Source: an uncultured Collinsella sp. | GTDB lineage: Bacteria > Actinomycetota > Coriobacteriia > Coriobacteriales > Coriobacteriaceae | DNA length: 6,009 bases | Assembly (NCBI GenBank): GCA_900754385.1 | Contig: CAAECP010000082.1 | Location: 1-6,009, forward strand | Direction of reading: 5' to 3' | Part shown: positions 1 to 4,990 of the stretch, one piece after another | Layout: each line of letters begins with the position of its first letter | Numbering within the stretch: the stretch's first letter is position 1 | Notes under the pieces: model-generated | What the model was told of the DNA's origin: nothing | What the model saw: only the letters and a program-made list of their open reading frames with translations | The model's database searches: none | Made by a program: the position numbers and the translations under genes

Positions 1-468
1 CTCGCGCCCCGCGCGCCCAAGCCCGTTCAGCGCGACGATGAACGCCGGCGTTTGGTACGAGAGGCTCAGGCAATTGACGGCATCTTTGTGGGCGAGCACG
101 GTGGCAAGCCGCGCGGTGGCTATGCCGCGCTCTTTGCACACTCCAACGCCTCGCGCAAGCTGCCCGAGCGCACCAATTCGTTTAAGAAGATCATGGGCTA
201 TTTCGATGAGCTCTGGGCGCAGACGGTCGACCCCAAGCGACCGGTCAAGCGCATCAATCTGGGCTTTGGCAATCTGATGCCCGAAGAATTTGCCACCATC
301 GATCTGTTCAGCGATATCGAGGCCGATGAGCGCGAGCGCGACCTGGCGCGCGCCGTCCTGGCCGTAAAGGGCAAGTACGGCAAAAACGCACTCGTCAAGG
401 GATTAAGCTTTACCGCCGGCGCCACTGCACGCGAACGTAACGATCAGGTAGGAGGACATCGTGCCTAA
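1..468 (+). CDS. Y-family DNA polymerase (UmuC/DinB-like), C-terminal fragment
   Basis: The last 155 residues of a translesion DNA polymerase; the reading frame is open to the left window edge, so the catalytic palm and the start lie outside. What is visible matches the C-terminal little-finger part of Gram-positive UmuC/UvrX-type enzymes: a RKLPERTNS segment, then an alternating strand/helix region, then the typical ending with KYGKNALVKG and a GATARERNDQVGGHRA tail. Such enzymes copy past lesions during DNA-damage stress. The TTG at 52 and the ATG at 38 in another frame are not true starts, because homologous-looking sequence continues upstream of both. It overlaps the following YolD-like gene by 8 bp, implying translational coupling. 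Family assignment comes from the conserved tail and the YolD neighbour; the exact subfamily (DinB or UmuC) cannot be fixed without the N-terminus. Confidence 0.85.
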   Translation, partial: LAPRAPKPVQRDDERRRLVREAQAIDGIFVGEHGGKPRGGYAALFAHSNASRKLPERTNSFKKIMGYFDELWAQTVDPKRPVKRINLGFGNLMPEEFATIDLFSDIEADERERDLARAVLAVKGKYGKNALVKGLSFTAGATARERNDQVGGHRA

Positions 469-886
469 GTCCCAACAGCAGCCGATGCGGCCACCGACGC
501 CTTTTGAACGTCTAGCGGACCCCGAGGGAAGACGTCGATCCGCCGATCCCAAGCTCACCGCCAACGGCGCCGTCCGCGCCGGCCGTGCCGCGCAGTTTAT
601 GCCCTTTGCCGCCCTCACGGGATACTACGAGCTCGTGCGCAAACAAGAGATCACTGTTGAGCCCAAATGCGAACTCACGGAAGAAAAAGCCCTCGAGCTT
701 TCGAAAAAGCTCGAGGGCCTCAAACGCGGCGACCTGGTGCGCGTCACCTATTACGATATGTACGGCCATCGTAGCCGCACGGGCATTCTCGACGAAGTGT
801 TACCCGCATTTAAGCTGCTCAAACTCAGGGATATCGCCATCAACTTCGACGATATCCAAGGCATCGAGCTGCGTGGTCGAGCCTAG
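461..886 (+). CDS. YolD-like protein
   Basis: A 141-residue protein of the YolD-like family. The hallmark segment RAAQFMPFAALTGYYELV is at residues 42-59, followed by a predicted helix (about 72-88) and a C-terminal beta-rich half with RVTYYDMYG and LRDIAINFDDIQGIEL. YolD-like proteins are commonly encoded with Y-family polymerases in Gram-positive bacteria and have been proposed as functional analogues of UmuD, the pol V accessory factor; the biochemistry is not established. The GTG start at 461 is supported by a near-perfect AGGAGG at 450-455 with 5-nt spacing, inside the end of the polymerase gene. Its TAG stop overlaps the stop of the convergent surface-protein gene. Codons 77-86 are written as a 13-bp perfect inverted repeat that appears to be the opposite gene's terminator. 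No clear terminator for this operon was found after the stop. Confidence 0.88.
   Translation: MPKSQQQPMRPPTPFERLADPEGRRRSADPKLTANGAVRAGRAAQFMPFAALTGYYELVRKQEITVEPKCELTEEKALELSKKLEGLKRGDLVRVTYYDMYGHRSRTGILDEVLPAFKLLKLRDIAINFDDIQGIELRGRA
681..718 (-). terminator. Intrinsic terminator of the surface-protein gene, embedded antisense in yolD
   Basis: Read on the - strand, GCCCTCGAGCTTT pairs perfectly with AAAGCTCGAGGGC (arms 706-718 and 689-701), giving a 13-bp stem with a TTCG tetraloop. TTTTTCTT follows at once (688 down to 681). On the + strand the hairpin is preceded by the A-tract and followed by CTCAAACG, so only - strand transcripts have the terminator layout. It lies 164 nt beyond the stop of the 883-3408 gene, wholly within the yolD reading frame. 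Confidence 0.8.
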
Positions 887-3408
887 CAACGAGAACGCTT
901 GCGCAAGGCGAGAGCAATGCCAAGCACTGCGGCAGCTGCAACCAGCAATCCCAAGACCAGCGTGAGGGTCGAGTCGCCAGCGTGAGGCAGCGAGCCGTCC
1001 TTCGGAGTCTTCTTAGTGGTCGTCGAAACGGTCGTCGCGGTGCTGCTCGACTGGTCGTTGCCGCCCGTCTGGCTGCCACCAGGCTGATTGCCGCCACCCG
1101 GCTGCGAAGGATCGGTGGGTTTCGTCGGATCCGGAGCACCGGGATCAATCGGATTCTCCGAATTCTCCTTGCGCTGGATCCAAACCTGGCAACCATAGAA
1201 CGGGTTGGCGGTACCAAGGCACAGACCCTGGTTGGTCACCGCAAAGGTGCGCAGACCATGGTTATACGGATCGTTAAAGCCGTTAGTCGTCAGCGTCGTA
1301 AAGTTCACGCCGTCCTCGGTCACATACATATCAAAGCCGCGCTCGGCATCGCGCAGGTAGTACATGCACGTAAGGACACTCTGCAACTTCTTGAGGTTCT
1401 CCGCACTCAGCAGCTTATCGAGCGCATCCTGAATATCACCCGGCAGCTCGGTGCCATAGGCATCCTCGTACTGCTGCTTCAGGCTCTCATAGCTATCGAG
1501 CATGTCCTGATACTGATCGGCAAAGGACTTGAAGTACGCAATCTCGCTATCGATTTTCTGAACATAAGCAGCGTCGTCTTCAACGTCCGCGGACATCGTC
1601 GCGGCCTGATCGCAAAGGTCGCCCGCAGCCTCATCCAATGCATCGCTCAGATCGCCAAAGCCCTTAGCAACCTCGGTCTTCTCGTCATCGACCTCGACGG
1701 CCTCAGCCTTCTCGTCATCGACCTCGACGGCCTCGTTTGAATCATCGTCCGCAAGCGTGTTCACGGGAACGATGGGGTCGTCAGGCGATTTCTTGTCGAG
1801 CAGGTGATCGAGCAGGTCCCTAAGGCGCTGAACCTGAGAGTTCCACTCCTCAGGCGTCATATCGATAATGTCGCCATTGGAGAACTGGCCGATCGGCTCA
1901 AGCAGGCTCGCGGTATCAAAGGTACCGATATACAGCTTGCCGTCGAACTTCTGCATGCGCCAAATGTACTGGTTCTCGTTTCGGCCAAAGCCCGAAGCCA
2001 GGCCGGAAATACCGCCCTCGGGGAACATGTCGGTGGAATCGCCAACGACGAGCTCCATGTTCTCGTCCTTGTCCATGCGATAGATGTTGACCGACTGCTC
2101 AAGATTGGCATTCACAAACGAGCAGTCGACGCCGCCCATGCCGCTCTTGCCGCCCTCTTCGGTGTTGGATTTGTTGAACAGGATGCGCTCGAGAGCAATC
2201 TCCTCGTCGTTGTATTCACCGATATAGAGGTAGTCGTTGTAGACGATGAGGTTGGCAGCACCAGAACGGGTGCGGGCAGGATCGATGCCAAAGCAGTACT
2301 TTGCACCGTCCGCTTTGTCGCCAACAATCGGAGTCCACGTATAGCTGCCGTCGGCGTTCTTGTCGCCACGGACCATGGCAAACGACTGCATGGAATTATC
2401 ATCGGGAGCGTTCTCGGGCGTACCGGTGCAGATGGTCGCATAGAGATGGCCATTGTACGAGACCATATCCCAAATGGCGCCGCCGTAGATGCTGTCCTTA
2501 TAGCGAATCGCCGGATAGTTAAACAGCGTCTCCGAGTTAGCAATCTCGGTGAAGCTGTCCTGGCCCTTCGAGGGGTCAGACGACGTCAGGATTGTCGACA
2601 CAAAATTACCGTTCGCGTCTTTACCCACATTACTGATGACGAGCTGGCCATCATGGACGCACATGCCGCGGATACCGGTAGAAATGCCCTGCTTGTAGGC
2701 AGCACCGTAATCCTGCATGCTCGAAAGGCCCTGATAGACAACTTTCCAATCATCCGTCTTAGGATCGATCTCATATACAGCAGGCAGGCCGCTTTTGCCG
2801 CCATTGGTCCTGACGCTACCGCAGAAATAGAGCTTGCCCTTATAGCTCACGGCATTGCGGAACAAAGGAGCAACGCCGTTGAGCGAATCAGAGAGCAGCA
2901 GCTTGGTCTCACCGGTCTTGGTATTGATCTTGACCAAGATGCCGCCGCTGTCCTTGTCGGCCGTGCCGTCCTCCTTCTGCTGTCCATAGAAGAAGGTGCC
3001 GTTAAACATGGCCTCCAGCGTCAGGCGCATGGTCTCGGCATCAAAGGAATCGCCCAGCGTGCCGTTCATGAGCGTCAGCGTGTTGCCCATCGCCGCATAG
3101 CAGGTGCCCACATAAAGCCAGTCACCATAGCTCGCAGCCGCCCAAGTGTAGCTCTGGCCGCGATCGCCTTCGTTGTTGGCCGTATTACCGTCGGCGCCCG
3201 GAACGGCAACGGCACCGTTACCCTGGTAGTCGACGATGCCATCCGGCTGCGACGTTCCTACCGTAGGATGCGAGAGCTTCTCAAAGGAATACCCATTTCC
3301 CGCATTGTAGGCAACGGCACCCGAAGCGTCTTCGGCATGCGCCGGCAGCGGCGATACCAAGATAGCGGCAAGCGCTGCCACCAAGCCAAGTGCTCCCACT
3401 CGTCTCAT
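883..3408 (-). CDS. Cell-wall-anchored surface protein, beta-propeller-like with coiled-coil insert and LPHAG sorting signal
   Basis: An 841-residue secreted protein of unknown function. A signal peptide (MRR start, hydrophobic core, AHA cleavage site near residue 25) leads to about 480 residues rich in recurring blade-like strands: YGDWLYVGT (94-102), YKGKLYFCG (189-197), YNGHLYATI (318-326), YNDYLYIGE (390-398) and FDGKLYIGT (488-496). An acidic, helical coiled-coil-like stretch follows (about 518-690) with a duplicated EAVEVDDEK unit. Then comes a final blade-like module (about 691-746: MYVTEDGVNF, GLRTFAVTNQGLCLGTANPF), a Pro/Gly/Thr stalk (747-806), LPHAG (807-811), a membrane segment (about 814-835) and the basic tail RKRSRC. 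This is a sortase-substrate layout, although Ala replaces the usual Thr. The ATG at 3408 has AGGGGAGG (3419-3426) 10 nt upstream. It is probably monocistronic. Blade count and ligand are unknown; no catalytic motif was recognised. Confidence 0.85.
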   Translation of the reverse strand: MRRVGALGLVAALAAILVSPLPAHAEDASGAVAYNAGNGYSFEKLSHPTVGTSQPDGIVDYQGNGAVAVPGADGNTANNEGDRGQSYTWAAASYGDWLYVGTCYAAMGNTLTLMNGTLGDSFDAETMRLTLEAMFNGTFFYGQQKEDGTADKDSGGILVKINTKTGETKLLLSDSLNGVAPLFRNAVSYKGKLYFCGSVRTNGGKSGLPAVYEIDPKTDDWKVVYQGLSSMQDYGAAYKQGISTGIRGMCVHDGQLVISNVGKDANGNFVSTILTSSDPSKGQDSFTEIANSETLFNYPAIRYKDSIYGGAIWDMVSYNGHLYATICTGTPENAPDDNSMQSFAMVRGDKNADGSYTWTPIVGDKADGAKYCFGIDPARTRSGAANLIVYNDYLYIGEYNDEEIALERILFNKSNTEEGGKSGMGGVDCSFVNANLEQSVNIYRMDKDENMELVVGDSTDMFPEGGISGLASGFGRNENQYIWRMQKFDGKLYIGTFDTASLLEPIGQFSNGDIIDMTPEEWNSQVQRLRDLLDHLLDKKSPDDPIVPVNTLADDDSNEAVEVDDEKAEAVEVDDEKTEVAKGFGDLSDALDEAAGDLCDQAATMSADVEDDAAYVQKIDSEIAYFKSFADQYQDMLDSYESLKQQYEDAYGTELPGDIQDALDKLLSAENLKKLQSVLTCMYYLRDAERGFDMYVTEDGVNFTTLTTNGFNDPYNHGLRTFAVTNQGLCLGTANPFYGCQVWIQRKENSENPIDPGAPDPTKPTDPSQPGGGNQPGGSQTGGNDQSSSTATTVSTTTKKTPKDGSLPHAGDSTLTLVLGLLVAAAAVLGIALALRKRSRC
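976..990 (-). other. LPHAG sortase sorting motif codons
   Basis: Encodes residues 807-811 (L-P-H-A-G), followed by Asp, a hydrophobic segment and a positively charged tail. This is the canonical order of a cell-wall sorting signal, with Ala in the position normally held by Thr. Confidence 0.7.
1675..1734 (-). repeat. Two tandem 30-bp in-frame repeats (acidic EAVEVDDEK units)
   Basis: Positions 1675-1704 and 1705-1734 match at 28 of 30 bases; the two differences are near the left end of each unit. They encode residues 559-578 as EAVEVDDEKA and EAVEVDDEKT at the beginning of the acidic insert. The near-identity at DNA level indicates a recent duplication rather than conserved protein repeats. 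Confidence 0.9.
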
Positions 3409-3429
3409 AAGGCTATAACCTCCCCTGTC

Positions 3430-3446
3430 CTAAAGCCCAGCTTTAG
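3430..3446 (-). other. Leader hairpin just upstream of the surface-protein ribosome binding site
   Basis: CTAAAGC and GCTTTAG form a 7-bp stem with a 3-nt loop. The hairpin ends 3 nt before the AGGGGAGG ribosome binding site of the 883-3408 gene, in the mRNA leader. It has no T-tract. A role in mRNA stability or translation is only a possibility. Confidence 0.35.
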
Positions 3447-3491
3447 CATTCTTCATTTCTGTCCACGGTTAATTGCAATCTGAGCACAGCA

Positions 3492-3520
3492 ATAATCAGC
3501 GTATAAATATACACCTGTAA
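3492..3520 (-). promoter_or_regulatory. Weak candidate promoter of the surface-protein gene
   Basis: On the - strand, TTACAG (3520-3515) is followed after 17 nt by GATTAT (3497-3492). The -10 matches sigma-A consensus at 4 of 6 bases and the -35 at only 2 of 6. The segment is the most AT-rich stretch upstream of the gene and contains the near-palindrome GTATAAATATAC (3501-3512). Placement is tentative. Confidence 0.25.
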
Positions 3521-3610
3521 TTTTTTGGACGGGTTAATAGATGCTCGATTGGTAGCGAATTCCGCGCAAACCGTCACCAAACTCCACTTTTGCCGCATCT
3601 AAAGGTTATT

Positions 3611-3622
3611 ATTTGCGCAAAT
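3611..3622. repeat. 12-bp perfect palindrome ATTTGCGCAAAT
   Basis: A self-complementary 12-mer in the 273-bp gap between the surface-protein gene and the HMA gene. A partial copy of the half-site, GCGCAAA, is at 3564-3570. The symmetry fits a dimeric regulator site, but no specific regulator is recognised. Apart from this, the weak promoter and two small hairpins (3430-3446, 3655-3670), nothing else was seen in the gap. Confidence 0.3.
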
Positions 3623-3681
3623 TTTTGGATGCCGATAGTCACAATGAGCAGGAGTCCGGTATCCACCGGAGAGGGCAACGC

Positions 3682-4065
3682 CTACATTTTCATAACGTAA
3701 TAGCCCGCGCCCCTCACCGCCGTCTCGAGTGTGTCGCGATCAACCGGGCGCTTCGAGCGTACGCGCGCCGTGCGGTCCGCATACGTCACCGTAGCCCACA
3801 CGCCATCAAGCGCATTGAGGGCATTCGTCACATTCCGAGCGCATCCGTCGCAGCTCATGCCGCCGATAAGCAGCTCCTCACGATAGGGGTAGTGGGACTC
3901 GTCGGTGTCTGCCACCACAACCTTCTTGGCTTTCTTGCCGCTCGCGCCATCACTGCAACAACTCTTTCCATGCGTCGACGCCGCAATACGACGCAGCCCA
4001 AAAAACATGCCGACGGCAATGACGGCCAGCACGATGAGATTCGCAGGGTTGAGCAAGTCACTCAT
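3682..4065 (-). CDS. Membrane-anchored heavy-metal-associated (HMA) domain protein
   Basis: A 127-residue protein predicted to bind soft metal ions, probably copper or a similar metal. Residues 9-24 form one membrane segment, followed by RR and then GKSCC (33-37) and a lysine-rich linker; this N-terminus resembles the small FeoB-associated Cys-rich membrane proteins. From about residue 64 an HMA fold follows, with the metal-binding loop GMSCDGC (Cys72, Cys75) and the usual Gly-Tyr near the end (121-122). By the positive-inside rule the HMA domain faces the cytoplasm. The ATG at 4065 is chosen over an in-frame TTG at 4080 because AAAGGGGA (4070-4077) sits 4-5 nt before it. A CsoR-like palindrome lies about 30 bp upstream, suggesting metal control. 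It is divergent from the DUF3793/flavodoxin operon. Specific metal and partner (P-type ATPase or FeoB) are not shown here. Confidence 0.82.
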   Translation of the reverse strand: MSDLLNPANLIVLAVIAVGMFFGLRRIAASTHGKSCCSDGASGKKAKKVVVADTDESHYPYREELLIGGMSCDGCARNVTNALNALDGVWATVTYADRTARVRSKRPVDRDTLETAVRGAGYYVMKM

Positions 4066-4094
4066 GCGTTCCCCTTTCAAGTAGCCCTATCTAG

Positions 4095-4111
4095 ATACCC
4101 CCATGGGGTGT
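4095..4111. promoter_or_regulatory. CsoR-family-like operator
   Basis: ATACCCCCATGGGGTGT holds a perfect CCCCATGGGG palindrome (4099-4108), or alternatively ACCCC-CAT-GGGGT, with A/T flanks. Facing C and G tracts with a short centre are typical of sites bound by copper- or persulfide-sensing CsoR/CstR repressors. It lies 30-46 bp upstream of the HMA start codon, where it would cover the transcription start of that gene. No CsoR gene is in the window. Confidence 0.55.
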
Positions 4112-4118
4112 TCCCATC

Positions 4119-4147
4119 TTAATCCAAAATCATGTCCGTTCGGTCAA
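4119..4147 (-). promoter_or_regulatory. Candidate promoter of the HMA gene
   Basis: On the - strand a good -35, TTGACC (4147-4142), is followed after 17 nt by a poor -10, GATTAA (4124-4119, 3 of 6). TAAGAT (4121-4116) is an alternative with a long 20-nt spacer. Either would place the transcription start at or next to the CsoR-like palindrome, consistent with a repressible promoter. Confidence 0.35.
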
Positions 4148-4173
4148 TTAGTTTCCCTCTTCAAACTTTTTAG

Positions 4174-4201
4174 TTGACCAAGGCTTACTTTCGTGTATAA
4201 G
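4174..4201 (+). promoter_or_regulatory. Sigma-A-type promoter of the DUF3793-flavodoxin operon
   Basis: TTGACC (4174-4179, 5 of 6) and TATAAG (4196-4201, 5 of 6) are separated by 16 nt, predicting transcription start near 4208 and a leader of about 32 nt. Its -35 box faces the -35 of the divergent HMA promoter as an inverted repeat. Confidence 0.65.
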
Positions 4202-4207
4202 TTTTCC

Positions 4208-4216
4208 TAGGCTAAC
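4208..4216 (+). promoter_or_regulatory. DtxR/IdeR-like core at the transcription start (weak)
   Basis: TAGGCTAAC matches nine contiguous positions in the centre of the actinobacterial DtxR/IdeR iron-box consensus, but the outer arms do not match (about 11 of 19 overall). Its position on the predicted transcription start, ahead of a flavodoxin operon, is what makes it worth noting. Confidence 0.25.
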
Positions 4217-4239
4217 AGTTTAGATCCGTAAGGAGCGTC

Positions 4240-4944
4240 GTGACTCGAACCATAGACATCCCAACGTTTCAGGCGGCAGTCGTGCGCAACTGCTCCCCCA
4301 CGCTCGCGGGCATCAAACCGGCATCGCTCTTTACCTATCCAGGAGTCTATGCCGATCAAGACGGCTCAAGCGTAACTGCGGCGATCGAGGATCGCCGAGC
4401 ACGCCTGCTCAACGTTATCGCCCAGTGCAACCGCGAGCTTAACCCGCTCGGCATCCATCTGAGCGTTTTGGTCTGGCGCCCCTGCGGGGCGCTCGTATAC
4501 GCATATCGGCCCAATAGACTCGCCACTTACCTTGCTGACCCGCGCGCCAAAACGGCACTCGCCAAGGAGGGCTACGACACCGGCAACCTCTCGGCATGTC
4601 TTGTGCACCTGGCATCGCGCATCACGCTCGCAAGCAATAACGCCGCGGAATGCGCATGCGGCCAAACCCGATGCGCATTGGACCATCAAGCACACTGCGA
4701 CAACGGCTGCACCTGCGAGTTTCCACACGAAATTGGCTACTTCCTGGGGTACCCCTACGACGACGTATACGAGTTCATCGCCCAGCGTGGCGAGAACTAC
4801 AAGGTCTTTGGAGCCTGGAAGGTCTATACGAATGTCGAGCAGGCGCTTGCGACGTTTGATGCGTACCGTGCATGCACCCAACGCCTCACCTTTATCTATC
4901 AGCAGGGCTGCAACTTGGCGCAACTTGCCCAGGCGACCCGATAG
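4240..4944 (+). CDS. DUF3793 family protein with Cys/His-rich insertion
   Basis: A 234-residue soluble protein of the DUF3793 family; biochemical function unknown. Family-like features are the N-terminal NCSPTLAGIKPASLF (17-31), the LVWRPCGALVYAYR strand region (77-90), FPHEIGYFLGYPYDDV (161-176) and WKVY (193-196) near the C-terminus. Between the two halves, residues 138-159 hold six Cys (138, 140, 145, 153, 157, 159) and two His (149, 152), which looks like a metal or Fe-S binding insertion and is not something I associate with the family. GTG at 4240 is supported by AAGGAG (4230-4235) 4 nt upstream and a good promoter. The flavodoxin gene follows after 46 nt on the same strand. From memory, DUF3793 genes often sit beside flavodoxin and iron-uptake genes in Firmicutes, so a redox or iron-related role is plausible but inferred. 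Confidence 0.82.
   Translation: MTRTIDIPTFQAAVVRNCSPTLAGIKPASLFTYPGVYADQDGSSVTAAIEDRRARLLNVIAQCNRELNPLGIHLSVLVWRPCGALVYAYRPNRLATYLADPRAKTALAKEGYDTGNLSACLVHLASRITLASNNAAECACGQTRCALDHQAHCDNGCTCEFPHEIGYFLGYPYDDVYEFIAQRGENYKVFGAWKVYTNVEQALATFDAYRACTQRLTFIYQQGCNLAQLAQATR
4651..4716 (+). other. Cys/His cluster in DUF3793 (possible metal site)
   Basis: Encodes residues 138-159 with spacing C-x-C-x4-C-x3-H-x2-H-C-x3-C-x-C, immediately before the conserved FPHEIG motif. The density of Cys and His far exceeds that of the rest of the protein. Confidence 0.6.
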
Positions 4945-4990
4945 AACGTACAAACCGCGGCCGCACGCCGCACAACCGAAAGGACTCAAC

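Noticed and set aside
898..907. Palindrome CTTGCGCAAG just after yolD as its terminator
   Set aside because: It lies in the surface-protein tail codons (Leu-Arg-Lys-Arg region), is short, leaves no loop and has no T-run.
982..1740. 252-codon + strand frame opposite the acidic region of the surface protein
   Set aside because: Shadow frame: low-complexity Arg/Leu/Ile-rich product without a motif, mirroring the Asp/Glu/Lys-rich true frame.
1804..3483. Open reading frame of 559 codons on the + strand opposite the surface-protein gene
   Set aside because: It is antisense to a gene with signal peptide, repeats and sorting signal. Its translation shows no recognisable family and has the Ala/Arg/Ile/Val-rich composition typical of reverse-strand shadows in GC-rich genes, and no good ribosome binding site was seen.
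3519..3630. Two copies of TTTTTGGA about 100 bp apart as a direct repeat
   Set aside because: An eight-base AT-rich match in an AT-rich spacer is expected by chance.
3655..3670. Hairpin TCCGGT-ATCC-ACCGGA as a terminator for the HMA gene
   Set aside because: Only 6 bp of stem and no T-tract on the - strand; termination cannot be claimed.
3613..4122. 169-codon + strand frame over the HMA gene
   Set aside because: Antisense to a clear HMA protein, Arg/His-rich with no family signal; it would also run through the CsoR-like operator.
4957..4971. GCGGC-CGCAC-GCCGC hairpin and NotI-like site between DUF3793 and flavodoxin
   Set aside because: A 5-bp GC stem is common by chance in GC-rich spacers, has no T-tract, and nothing suggests a processing site or attenuator.
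4532..4990. Upstream extension of the flavodoxin reading frame
   Set aside because: It overlaps DUF3793 in another frame, is rich in Arg/Thr/Ser with no similarity, and the ATG at 4991 has its own ribosome binding site and begins the conserved flavodoxin fold.
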